64,000 bases of DNA from Hormiphora californensis (Eukaryota > Ctenophora > Tentaculata > Cydippida > Pleurobrachiidae): assembly GCA_020137815.1 (NCBI GenBank), contig CM035362.1, positions 2,264,729 to 2,328,728 on the forward strand, in the 5' to 3' direction. Positions 10,101 to 20,693 of this stretch are shown here, one piece after another (position 1 is the stretch's first letter; every line of letters begins with the position of its first letter). The translations under genes and the position numbers were made by a program. The notes beneath the pieces are model-generated. The model made no database searches. It was not told the origin of the DNA and was given only the letters and a program-made list of their open reading frames with translations.

Positions 10101-11885
10101 ATTTATCCACCTACATTCAATATGCCTTCTGCTTGACCGATATCATGCTAATTTGTGCCTTGAATCTTTCCAAATTGGCCGTTCTGGTGAGGCCCTTTGC
10201 TGCCCGGTGCTGGACTAGGAAGCATGGGTTGATCTTTAGTGCTATTGCAGTTTTCCTTGCCCACTTCTACCCACTAATCGGGATAAGAAGACCATCTCAG
10301 TTTGACTGGAGGAGCTACAGGTACACGTGTGACGTGTGTGACGTGTGACGTGTGACGTGTGTGTGTGACGTGTGTATGTACGTGTGTGTGGTACCTCCCG
10401 TCGTTCCACCCACTATAACAGCTTTGTGTATAGGTCCGCAGTCGACCAATGACCTCACTCCTCTCTTCTACAGGTGCAACTACAGCTCAATCAGCGGGGT
10501 CTGGGAATGGCTGGGACCCATCTGCATGGCTATCTTCCTACTCGGACCCAATGTTATCGTTGTCATAACAACGGCAGCTCTCCTGTGCTACGTGAAGAAG
10601 GTTACCGGCGAAAACAGGCAAGCCATGTTAACACTCATCCCAGTTTCCCTGGTCTACATCATCTCTTATTGCCCCATAGGTAAATTGTTATAACATCTTG
10701 GGCCAGTAAAATGTCCCCTCTAGACTAGCATGGTTCCAGATCTCGTAGAGCCCTAAAATTTGACACAGTTACTCAGTACTCTATGGGACAAACAAATAGG
10801 TTCCACATACATACTGATTACCTACTAGTCCAGTTTTGATATTGCATAAAATGCTGATTTCATAAATTCCATGATGCTAATTTGATAGGTGTTTATTGGG
10901 TGGTAGAAAGTTCGCTAAAGGATGGTGCAGAAGATTACTACCTTCATCTGCACAGGTACTTTATATTGCTAATAATACATAAATACTATCAATTTGATAA
11001 CAATTACCCTGCATCATTGTGTAACATAGTTTTCTCTGAGGGTTGACTCCCCAAACTAACACAGTAAATGTATTTGTAGGTATGCACTGTTTGTAAAGTT
11101 CCTAAACAACAGTCTGAACCCTCTTATCTACATGGTTACATTGAAGAGTTTCAGAAAGTTTGTAATGAAGTCTATTTCACCAAGGAACACCTTGACCAGA
11201 GTCTTCTTCTCCACTACTGCTACTTCTAGCAATGCTAGCACCTCTGGACTATGAGGATGAAACACGAATAAAAACAGAGTGAGAAACGGACAATGGTAGA
11301 ATAAAAGACAGCCAAGTCAAGTCCAAAAATAATGATTAATGGCGAATTTTTTAGATATTTACGTTATGAATCAATTAATCCCCAATCATTACCGTTGCCA
11401 TAGTAATCTCGAACTGTCCAGTGTAGATAAAGTTCACCAGCGTCTCTGCAGCTGCTCCATGAATTCCCTTTAGCTCAATTTTAGGCTGAGAACTCTCCAG
11501 AAAGGGCCCATCTAAAAGAGCAGCGAAATAGCTGCTGGTTGTAGCTAGTACAACACGATGGGCGTGGATCTGAAATAGGTTGATATGCTAACAAACCGAC
11601 TGATTTTTTGAGTCATGCATCTTATTTGGTGATGCCATCCCCTATTATGTTATGCGCACGACTAGTGTAGGGGTGGCCGCGTCACCAAGTATCTTATCAA
11701 AGAACTTGATGTTTTTTCAATTAAGAATACAACTTTCCAACAAAATCGCTGAAACCCATCACACATACCTCTCTATCTCCAGCAACAAGGGTCACATCAC
11801 AAAACCTTCCAGCGGCTTTTAACTCGTACAGACTACTCAGCACATCCTTAGCGTGTACACAGCTCTTGGAAAATATAAACGACAT
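1095..11885 (-). CDS. BTB-BACK-kelch (KLHL-type) protein, 13 exons, complete
   Basis: Probable substrate adaptor of a CUL3 ubiquitin ligase, by family. Exons read 11885-11769, 11569-11393, 9038-8878, 8735-8618, 8385-8233, 8098-8004, 7824-7721, 7390-7291, 7016-6901, 6743-6599, 6427-6241, 6113-5991 and 1184-1095. All junctions are GT-AG and in phase, giving 561 residues. The first three exons hold the BTB domain (FCDVTLVAG, then AHRVVLATTSSYF). Exons 3-6 hold the BACK helices. Exons 7-13 hold about six kelch blades with GG pairs (YILGG, YVIGG, FVCGG, WAVGG, YIFGG) and Tyr/Trp positions; one blade has lost its GG pair (YVVSH). The protein ends shortly after DTWNEV with a closing strand, as Keap1-type propellers do, and the TGA lies in the first unit of the 38-bp minisatellite. 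Intron 12 holds two LDLa genes and a foldback element, and intron 2 holds an antisense GPCR gene. The exact KLHL subfamily is not clear. Confidence 0.93.
1602..2012 (-). CDS. Small secreted LDL-receptor class A protein, copy B
   Basis: Intronless ORF of 136 residues. It starts with a hydrophobic signal peptide (MMIALIFVYCIIASEA). Three cysteine-rich LDLa modules follow, each with the acidic calcium-binding ending (DGSDE, SSDETDC, DESDE). There is no membrane segment, so the product is likely secreted. It is a paralogue of the gene at 3082-3561 and lies in the same ~1-kb duplicated block. Compared with that copy it has lost some residues near the N-terminus of module 1 and stops right after the last module cysteine, without the glycine/cysteine-rich tail. 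It is nested on the same strand in the last intron of the BTB-kelch gene. The ligand is unknown. Confidence 0.85.
   Translation of the reverse strand: MMIALIFVYCIIASEAFYDCPEGILGCCPSGRRCPNGRCVPVDKVCDGWNYCEDGSDEFICVEPSCSPGEKGCSDGECIRHVWWCDGIVDCSSDETDCGCSESQWTCDNRECINKYWLCDGEPDCQDESDEAWYNC
3082..3561 (-). CDS. Small secreted LDL-receptor class A protein, copy A
   Basis: Intronless ORF of 159 residues with the same signal peptide as copy B. It has three LDLa modules at roughly residues 38-69, 75-107 and 109-145 (CDGWNDCYDGSDE, CDGVADCSNDETDC, CDGEPDCQDESDE), then a short tail ending CGGFGCGNYN. Each module has the six cysteines and the Ca-binding acidic cluster, so folding should depend on calcium. 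A TTTAAAA box about 80 bp upstream of the ATG (near 3630) is a possible TATA element. A pyrimidine run ending in TTTAG just before the ATG could instead be a splice acceptor for a 5' UTR exon. Function is unknown; secreted LDLa-only proteins can act as ligand-binding or adhesion proteins. Confidence 0.85.
   Translation of the reverse strand: MMIALIFVYCIIASEAFYTDDCPGGTLGCYNAIHPSHCARWCPNGRCVTEDKVCDGWNDCYDGSDEIRCTGLIVPCASGEKRCSDGECIPTNWWCDGVADCSNDETDCGCSESQWRCDNGDCITKWWLCDGEPDCQDESDEAWTNCNELCGGFGCGNYN
3931..5816. mobile_element. Foldback DNA element with 21-bp repeat arms and TA target duplication
   Basis: Ends are perfect inverted copies starting GGGGGTATGTATAAACCC and flanked by TA on both sides (3929-3930 and 5817-5818). 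Each arm (about 830 and 740 bp) is mostly tandem 21-bp units with the core CCGGATAACTCGGATAA, in opposite orientation in the two arms. Because 21 is a multiple of three and the unit has no stop codon in several frames, the arms carry long spurious ORFs that read as GPDNSDK or SYPDPYP repeats. There is no transposase, so the element is non-autonomous. The middle holds a nested 9-bp-TSD element (4943-5045). It lies in the last intron of the BTB-kelch gene. Confidence 0.9.
4943..5045. mobile_element. Nested TTGG...CCAA MITE with perfect 9-bp TSD
   Basis: The 103-bp element has ends TTGGTGATG and CGTCACCAA and is flanked by the perfect duplication CAAAAATAA at 4934-4942 and 5046-5054. It belongs to the same family as the elements at 11626, 31955, 34467 and 36462. 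A 9-bp TSD is typical of Mutator-like transposons, which is only an inference about the source. It inserted into the spacer between the arms of the larger foldback element, so it is the younger insertion. Confidence 0.85.
9425..9432 (+). promoter_or_regulatory. TATA-like box of the nested GPCR gene
   Basis: TATAAAAA lies 36 bp upstream of the GPCR start codon at 9461. If used, transcription would start only a few bases before the ATG, giving a very short leader. The match is good but unsupported by other data; an upstream non-coding exon is possible. Confidence 0.35.
9461..11254 (+). CDS. Class A (rhodopsin-like) G protein-coupled receptor without a DRY motif, 6 exons
   Basis: Exons 9461-9566, 9667-9722, 9974-10320, 10474-10679, 10889-10955 and 11080-11254 join in phase into 318 residues with seven hydrophobic segments. 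The first joins as LLAILGNGVVLVASL (TM1 with the GN pair). TM3 starts after WLC, and a second extracellular loop Cys follows in YRCNYSS, giving the expected disulfide. The third intracellular loop is short. TM6 has ISYCPIG in place of CWxP. TM7 has NNSLNPLIY (NPxxY). At the end of TM3 the usual E/DRY is replaced by SKL (LNLSKLAVLVRPF), so coupling or basal activity may be unusual. One N-glycosylation site (NQS) lies in the short N-terminus. The gene is complete inside intron 2 of the BTB-kelch gene, on the opposite strand. The ligand is unknown. Confidence 0.88.
11626..11688. mobile_element. TTGG...CCAA MITE (63 bp)
   Basis: The ends TTGGTGATGCC and GGCCGCGTCACCAA are inverted copies. The flanks GCATCTTAT (11617-11625) and GTATCTTAT (11689-11697) match at 8 of 9 bases, as expected for an aged 9-bp duplication. 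It lies in intron 1 of the BTB-kelch gene. Confidence 0.75.
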
Positions 11886-12208
11886 CTTTAGATTTCAGAG
11901 TCTCTCGAAGTTGATATTGGAATGCCCCGCCTCACAGTTCTTTCGTCACAAATGTGTGGGCTGTTGAGAAGCGGGTGCCCCTGCGAACCAAAACATCGCC
12001 CTAGAGAACACGTGATTAAAGGATAGGTAACTAACAATCCAACTTCCAAGATAAATCGGCTGTGTTTGTGAAACATTTTTAATTTTCCCCAACACCGATT
12101 GGTTAGAGACGAAAAATAACCCCCATCTACCCGACAGCTTCTCCCCAGCTGCTGGAAAGTGACACTAATCGGTTGGCATATGCTACTGGCTCCTCACAGT
12201 GCAGAATA

Positions 12209-12360
12209 AAGTCCATTTTTTTTCAACTGTTCACCCCCCAAAGTCGTGCGCGGAATTGTTTTGCGCGTTTATCACATGTTAACGTGTAGCGCGCGCAGCG
12301 TAAATTTAAATATCGCACGCGCACGAGTTGAGGGGTGAACAGTTGAATAAAAATGGACTT
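12209..12360. mobile_element. Palindromic MITE (152 bp), TA-flanked
   Basis: Inverted arms of about 44 bp (AAGTCCATTTTT ... AAAAATGGACTT) differ at only a few bases. TA flanks both ends (12207-12208 and 12361-12362). The loop is rich in GCGCG. There is no coding capacity. Confidence 0.85.
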
Positions 12361-12542
12361 TAATGTGAAAATTCAAAACAACAGGTGTTGAGGTTTTTAG
12401 TTTTTTCAAAAACGTTCGATCAAAAAAGTTCCGACGCGACGAAAATCACAGCGCGGCGCAAGGATTAAAGTCGGCGGTTAACCGGAATAATTCGCGCCTT
12501 ACGTTTTGCGCGCAACTTGGCGTCGTATTTTGTGCGCATATA

Positions 12543-12924
12543 AGGAACCATAATAAAGTTCAAGAGCCTCCAAGAGCACCCAAGAGCGCACCCGATCGAA
12601 GAGAGACCACACCTGAGAGCGCACCACACCCAAAAGAGACCACATCCAAGAGCGAACCACCTCCAGAAGACACCACTTCGAGAGCGCACCACATCAAAGA
12701 GAGCTCCCCATCCAGAAGATACCCCGCGCAGGGGACACCACGCGCAGAAGAGACCAGCGCGGCGTTGTATTTGCGCGTGCGGTCTCTTCTGCGCGTGGTG
12801 TCCCCTGCGCGCGGTATCTTCTGGATGGGGAGCTCTCTTTGATGTGGTGCGCTCTGGGAGTGGTGTCTTTTGGAGGTGGTACGCTCTTGGATGGGGTGCG
12901 CTCTTGAACTTTATTATGGTTCCT
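12543..12924. mobile_element. Foldback MITE (382 bp) with degenerate GAGCGCACCAC repeats
   Basis: The ends AGGAACCATAATAAAG and its complement lie inside TA flanks (12541-12542 and 12925-12926). The arms form an imperfect hairpin of about 150-190 bp. Each arm contains several degenerate ~20-bp repeats of the type GAGCGCACCACATCCAAGA. This gives open frames without any protein-like sequence. Confidence 0.85.
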
Positions 12925-13324
12925 TATCCAAATTTGTCGCGAAGTTTGGGTTGACGTTTTTAATTTTTAATTTTTCACTCCTTTTTTCAGCTTTGTGATT
13001 CGGTGCTGTGTCGTTGGCCGTTGTCTCGTTTTCAGGCTTTACATGCGTGGAGTTCTAAGAGTTCCGTAGCCCATCAAAAGCAAGGCACTTTTTTATCTCA
13101 GGTCAACCCTATCGCCTCGTTTCATCCAAAAATTCAGCCCTGCCGGCTTGCAAAATGCAAATTAGAAACAATGTCGCTCTTAAGTTGATCAATGTCAAAA
13201 ATACGATGCAAAACTATAAGGCGGCCTAGCGAAAATCTTACATTAGTTAAAAATCTGTACTTTGTTTTTCGCATGTGTCGATGATACATTATTCATCCCC
13301 GAATGAAATTTAATCTCCCAACAG

Positions 13325-14535
13325 ATGCTATGTTTGTTGTTAATCTTAGGCCGCCTTAGTCTTCTTACTGCTTTAACTCTCGGTAAGCTAACATTCGTCA
13401 CTCAAAGTGATGTAATGACATCTAGATCTGGTCTCTACAACATTTCTTTCCCCAGATTTTTCAACATCTGTCTCGTGGATTCAACCTGACAATGAAACGA
13501 TAACCTTGTCCTGTGTTCTCTCTGAACCTCTTACGGGAGAGGATTTCGAGATATCATGGTTTGGGCCACAGGACGGTGAATTCAAATCACAAAACATAAC
13601 AAATAACACAGCCACAACTCACACCTACACTTGGGACCTTTCGAGCTCGAAGCTGACCGGTGATTACTTTTGTGCGGTGACATGGAACGATACTACAACT
13701 GAAAGTAACACCCAGACTGTTCACTATCTGGATGTTACTATAACAGTCCATCAGAACTCTACTCCCATCTATAAAGGGGACAAAATTACAGTGGAAGTGG
13801 AGGTTCAAGGTAATAATATTGGGTGTGTTGTTGGCATGATTAAAATTAAAATTTAATCGGTAGATCTGCAAGGCTAACTCCTGTATTGGGTTGGGACTGG
13901 AAGTGCTCGCCTAGTACCCAGTATTCCCTATCTCGCATAGACACATCTCGCACAGACACATGAAGGAGATGAATTCTCGAACCAAATTAGCATTAGGAAA
14001 ACAAACATCTCCCTCACATCAAAACAACTCCTTCACATCCCAGGTGACCTGGAAGTACTTGTCTGCTGGTATAACAACCAAGGGTACACTTTGGACGGTT
14101 CTCAGGGACGGCAGAAAGAGTTTACTGTTATTGCAGAGGTGACAGGACCCTTCAATTGTACTGTCCAGTACACATCAGTGGAACACAGCAAATGGGTGTC
14201 CATCAGTGTGACAGGTGAGAGAGATTGTGTGGCTCACATCGTCATTTTATTTCATAAAGCAGACTTTGTGAGGGTTTGGTAGATCATGTAGGAGATAGAA
14301 TTTCATATCAATATTTCTTCTGTAGCACATTAATTTCGTATTATGTCATTGAACTTGTCATGGTTTAGTGATGGCGTAGCATCTAACTCTGAAGCATCGT
14401 GTGTACTATGAAGAGAGAGATGTGTGTATAGTGTGTTTGTGTAGATGTGCGTGGATCAGTTTGTTTGGTTTCACGGAGCTAACCATGGTTTCATGTAGAA
14501 GTGAGAGAGAGAGAGGGGAGAAAGGGAGAGAGAGG

Positions 14536-14632
<97 letters not shown>

Positions 14633-17600
14633 TAAGCCCTGAGTTATACATTGCAAATTGGGTGCACTCATTTTCTTTGCAACTTGTGCAACTCTCTCGG
14701 CTGCAGCAGTAGTAGTTAGTGTCTGAGTGTAAGTACAATAGTAGCCTGTCAACAGACTTAGAGAGAGAGAGAGAGAGAAAGTGAGATAGAAAGACACAGA
14801 GAGACAGAGAGAGACAGAGAGATAGGAGAGATAGAATGAGAGACAGGAAGAGAAAACGTCTCATTTTGAGAGATGCGATACACACTATAACAGTACAGCA
14901 TACTCAAATTCCTCTTTATTTCTTTTTAATACACCTCTGACACTAACCATATGTATCTACTATCTTTCTTTTTTAGTCTTTTTTAGTTTCTATCCTTTCA
15001 TCAACTATAACAAAGCAATGCTCTCTCAGATGTATGATCTGTCCTTCTCCAAATCATATCTCTTTCTGGAAATTTGTTCTTCCAGGAATTCCAATAAACC
15101 CCATAGTCACAAAGACAATAGGTAGACTCTCAGACTATCTGAAGCATAATACCACATCCAGTGTACAGATGCGCTACAAAGAAAGTAGTAATGAAGTGTT
15201 GTCTTCGTCAAGATTTTACTCCTTTATAAAACTTTTTAGTGCTCCTTTATAAACATAACTTTATTTCAGAGCCTCAATGGTCAGAGTGGGGTAACTATTC
15301 GGATACATGTGATATAAGAACGGAGTTTCAATACCGGTGTGTAAAAGTACGTGAGAGGACGTGTATTCCGGCTCATCTGAGCTGTGATGGGAAACCTCTT
15401 GATGAATTACCTTGTGACCCAGACGATTGTGGTAGGTTCAAATCATGTGCATTATAGACGTTGTAATAGATAATAAAAACTGTTGAGATGCAGAGAGAAG
15501 TATAGATCCTGATATAAAATTCAAATCTGTACCATTTAACCAAGATCTAAAAATACTTTATTCAAACCCAACCTAAAATATAAGTATAAATTTTGATATA
15601 TTCAAGACACCTTGTCATTCTCGAGAAATAATTTAACATTTCAATTCTCTAGAACCTTCGTGGACTGAATGGAGTGACTGGAAAAAGTGTACCTATAACG
15701 CTAGCAATGGTTGCGAGCGGAATAGAAGGAGAGATTGTATAACCGCAGTGGATAGTACTAAAACTTGTACGGAAGAAAACGAGGAGGGTCAAGAGTGCAC
15801 CGATTTGGCTGAATGCGGTACGTAGAACACACACATCTGTATTTGGTTGTTTCACAAAATTCCATTGTTCATCCTTCGTTAAGTGCTTGCCTCGAGGCGA
15901 GCAACTCAACTTGATTTCCATTCTGATTTCTCCAGTCTCCACTTATCCCCCACTTTAGATCGGTGGACTAGTTGGGGTGAATGGTCGGAATGCGAAGAGA
16001 AAAGTAGACACCTGACCGAGTGCAATAAATACCGTGATAGAAGGTGTACCTTGACCAATGGATTAGACTGTCGCGATGTCACCCGGGAACACGAGAAATG
16101 CCATAACAACAAGTGTTGTAAGTTTACAGGTTATAGACCTACCTCTGCGGGTCGACTGGGTCCTTTGAAATGAACCACCGCGTCTGTTCTGTTTTGAATA
16201 TTATATTCACACGAAGCGTGGCAGTCCGTGACACAGCCTTCTCAACCAAAGATATTACATTATATACCCTCTCCTTTTTTATCATCACTTCGATCTATAT
16301 TTGAGGGTAGAATTTTCTTCTGTTTCCTCAAAAGCCAATATACAGTCGGACCCCGATTCACCGGGACGCTCGGAGGATTTGGTTAAGTTTTGCCCGGTAA
16401 ATCGGGGTTCCGGTAAATAGAGGCCCGGTAAATCGGGATCCGACTGCAAATATCACGCATACTCAACCCCCAGATACACCGCTGAGATCACACCGTGACG
16501 TCACACCTCTCTCAGGTCCAACTATTAACGGTATCAAAAACCAAATAAATATCTACCGACCGTACAAGGGTGTTTTTACCCTGAGGTGTAATGTGAGGGA
16601 AAGCTTGGTGTCCGGGTATAAGAATATCAGTCTGGTCTGGAAGAGAAATGGCATGGAAATTGTGAAGGGTCCGGCACCCTATACAACCGAACTGAGCTCC
16701 TATGCAGGTGAGTTGAAGGGAAGTTCATCAGATAGCAGGAACCGACCGAGTCAGGAAATACTGGTCCTTGATTGGCTGATAACCAGTCACGTGACCTAAA
16801 TAACGAGTTCTGATTGGTTGTTTACTTGTGTCGGTCGGTTCCTTGCCAGATAGGTGGGGTAATAATTGACAACTGTGGGTATTTGAAACCACTCTTTTTC
16901 TCGTTTCTTTTTTCCTTCTAGTCTGTCACCCCCTACAGATTTGATATGGTTTAAGAACAATCCCCTCGCATTTCAGGCAAGCTGACTGATAAGACAAAGG
17001 GCTTGTACGCGTGTTGTGCCCGAAACAGATTTGGACAAACCTGTAACCATGGATGGTTGCTAGAATTATCTGACTATGGTAATGATCTCTCTGTTTATCT
17101 TTCTCTCTATATTTCTATTTCTCTTTCTCTCTCCCTCTCTATCTTTCTATCTCTCACTATCTCTTGCTCTTTCTCTCTCTCTCTCTCCTATGACCCCCGA
17201 ATATCCACCTCCAATGCCTCTCTCTCTCGTCCACCAGGTCCAGTTAATACTAGCAGGGACAAACCAGACGTACTGCGGATTATGGATGGTCAGAATTACA
17301 CCATTTCATGTCCCTTGGACGGCATTAGACTATCTTACCAGGTGTGTTATACTTGGCAACCAACTAAATACTGTACTTTGTAGGCAACTAAACAGCCTGC
17401 ACGGGGGGAGTCTTTTGGCTTTCTGCCTGAAACCCAGGCAATCAGAGAAGGAGGGGGAGCGTTTGTTTATTTGTTAGGAATGTCAAAGAGACCGGATTCT
17501 TCGCCTCGTTTATTGGTATTTGAAAGGCCAAGGAAGGGTTCCTGAAACATTTTTTCCTCAAATCTTGGGTCATGTTTCCTTGTCATACCATGAGCCCAAA

Positions 17601-20600
17601 ATTTCGGCTTCTTTGATAAACTGTTTTTTGTTATTCTTCAAAACCGTTTTCCTGTTTCTATGTGGTGCCCCATGAATCCTATGCGGCTTGTTAACAGTCC
17701 CCATTTTAACAAAATGGGGGCTGTTCATTACAGGGTTATATATAGGGAACCGGAACGAGACCTTCAAAATATATAGAGCTTACTTTGTATAAACCCTTGA
17801 TATAACTTATATTATCCGTTTTATCAAAACTGCTGACAACTTCCAATTTCCATAGCCGTCTTTCTTTCACTTTTGGGAGCATACCAGTACACAGTACGCT
17901 ACTAGTACCACAAAATTCTAAAAAACTGTGAATTGGGTGTATTATTTAATTTGGAAAAGATATATGCCCCCCCCCCCCGATATATGTTTTCACTTACTAT
18001 TTACTAACCCGACTAAAATATTCTAACACCCAACCCTAATTTGGGAAAAGATGTATGTTTTCACTTACCCTTATCACTTTTCACTTACCCTTATTACTTT
18101 TTATTACCCCTTATTACTTTTTATTACCCCTTATTACTATCCCAGTGGTGGATGATACCAGATGGAAATATTGGAACAACGCCAATACCCATTTCCAAGT
18201 CTAAGGAAACTGAAAAGAATTTCAATATCATCAACATGAGAAAAGAGCTAAAGGGTTCATACTACTGCTGCGCTAAGGATATGTAAGTGTAATTAGCGAT
18301 TTAGTTGATCGATAATGAGTCCCAATTAGCTATTTAATTGATCAATAATAAGTCCCAATTAGCGGTTTAATTGATCAATAACATGTCCCAATTATAAGCG
18401 ATTTAATTGATCAATAATGAGTCCCAATTATAAGCGATTTAATTGATCAATAATGAGTCCCAATTATTGATTTAATTGATCAATAACATGTCCCAATTAG
18501 CGATTTAATTGATCAATAACATGTCCCAATTAGCTATTTAATTGATCGATAATGTGTCCTAATTAGCGATTTAATTGATCAATATCATGTCCCAATTAGC
18601 GATTTAATTGATCGATAACATGTCCCATTTAGCGATTTGATTGATCGATAACATGTCCCAATTAGCGATTTAATTGATCAATAATGTGTCCCAATTAGCG
18701 ATTTAATTGATCAATAACAGGTCCCAATTATAATGGTCTATGTATTTCCAGGAGAATTTCCGGGAAGAGAATGTGTTCCCAACATATAACCGTCGCACAA
18801 CAAGGTGAGTTTCGTGTTATTCTTTAATAAAATGGGGTGTAATTTGTAATACCGAGTAAATGAGAGAGGTTTCACTAGAATATATCGCCTCATCTTGATG
18901 CCCCCCTCTTGATGCTGCTATTGGTTAAGTAGTGAGCGGTTATAATGGTAATGAGCAGGAACCGACCGAATCAGGAAATACTGATCCCTGATTGGCTGAT
19001 ATCCAGTCACGTGACCTAAATAACGAGTTCTGATTGGTTGTTTACTTGTTTCGGTCGGTTCCTGGTAATGAGCGGTTATAATATTCAGTGGATTTCTCGC
19101 ACATAAAGGCTTCATGGTAAAGCATGAATGAAGCTATGATAATTAGCATAGTTCTAGTAAATCTGTGTGTAGTAATATTGTAGCATTGTCGTGTAAATAC
19201 ATACAAGTACAAACACACATCTGCTGAGAGGGAGATGGAGTGAGATAGATAGGAGAGGGAGAGTGAGAGAGAGCGAGAGAGAGAGAGAGAGATAGGGAGA
19301 GTGAGAGAGAGAGAGTCTAGAGGGAGACAGAGAGAACACTATGTATGCACTCGGTAGCTACACAATACATTGTCACACTATTACACATTCACAGTAGGGA
19401 GAGAAAGGGAGACTGGAGAGGTAGGGAGAGGGAGACAGGAGAGGTAGGGGTAGGGATAGGGAGAGGGTAGATAGAGTGAAAGGATGAAGTAATAGAAAGT
19501 ACCGAGAATTTTTCTCATTTCTCTAGGATTATGAATTACAGATATATGATAGTACATGTAATACATATTATATTGCCCACTTTTATTTCCTATTTTCGCA
19601 TTGTCTGTCTGTATTGCAGCACACGCCTTTTCTATCTCTTTTTGTCTCTCTATCTTTCTCTCCCTCTCGCTCTGGCGCTTTCTTGTTCTCCATGTCTTTC
19701 TCTAGATCTCGATCTCCCGGAATTGCCATCTATCTATCTCATTTAAAAAGAACAAATGTTCTGAAATCTTTTCTAAGAAAGTGTGGCTGGAAAGTGGAAA
19801 TCTGGACACGGGAATGAAATTAAAAAAGGTTCCCAATTTGGTCCTACATAATAAATTATATATTTTATGATTTCTAGTAAAAGAATATCCATTTCCCCGT
19901 AAATCTCTATCTGAATTTTGTTAGCTGTCACAAAATGAACCCCCCCCCCCCCCGTACAAACGAAACATGCAATTCTTCTGTAGAACTCCAGTTATACAGG
20001 AGACACACGCTTAAAGGGGCGTGACAAGAGCCAGCTTGTATATACCAAAGTGTCCCCCGCCCTTTTTACGTACACATCCCAACAGGAACTAAAAATCACG
20101 TGACTTGTGTTGCCATGGCAACAGTATCCATGACGACATACAGACCACGTGACCGGAACTGTTCCTTTCCCAGGGAGGGTGGGGTGTGTATATTTTTGAC
20201 CAACTAGTACTATTAGGCATACTTGTGCTAACGCAGTTGTATCAGTAATGAGATAGAAGTAGTGAGAGAGGGAGAGAGGGAGGGAGAGAGAGAAAGGTAG
20301 AGAGAAAGTGCGTTCTGTAGATTTACATTGCAAATTTGTTAGGTGTGGGAAACAGCAGAGCTAGATTCTAGCACTTTGTTTTCTCACTCTCCTTTTAATA
20401 TCCCTCTTTTCTACATTTCCTTCCATTCTCGGTGATGTATTTCAAGCGACTTGTTTTTATTTTCTCAATGAGTGTCGTTGTTATTGAATTCTCGGTATTT
20501 TATTTAACGTTTTCTAATCGATTGTGTGGTTAAATGCACTGTGCCTTTCATCGGAAGCTTCTTTTTCTCTCCTGCTATCGCCAAAACGGCTTTATTTTCC

Positions 20601-20655
20601 GGTCAATTCTCCGAATTTTACATTTTCTCTTTCTCTCCCTTTCTTTCTTCTTTTT

Positions 20656-20693
<38 letters not shown>

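Larger units (their letters stand above)
11886..13324. promoter_or_regulatory. Divergent intergenic region of the kelch and RPTP genes, with two foldback elements
   Basis: The BTB-kelch gene (minus) and the receptor phosphatase gene (plus) start 1.4 kb apart and head away from each other, so both promoters should be here. I see no clear TATA box. Most of the middle is taken up by two palindromic elements (12209-12360 and 12543-12924). The stretch 12930-13324 is AT-rich and shows no feature that I can support. Confidence 0.5.

Noticed and set aside
11100-11280. Minus-strand frame (VLALLEVAVVEKKTLVKV) as a kelch exon
   Set aside because: Its phase does not fit, and exon 2 joins in phase directly to 9038. 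On the plus strand the same DNA encodes TM7 of the GPCR.
12465-12692. Minus-strand ORF with W/C-rich repeats
   Set aside because: It lies over the degenerate repeats of a foldback MITE.
14401-14885. Arg/Glu-rich and Ser/Leu-rich ORFs over GA/CT tracts (also near 29182, 37138, 41578 and 52099)
   Set aside because: Simple-sequence artefacts that read through in any frame.
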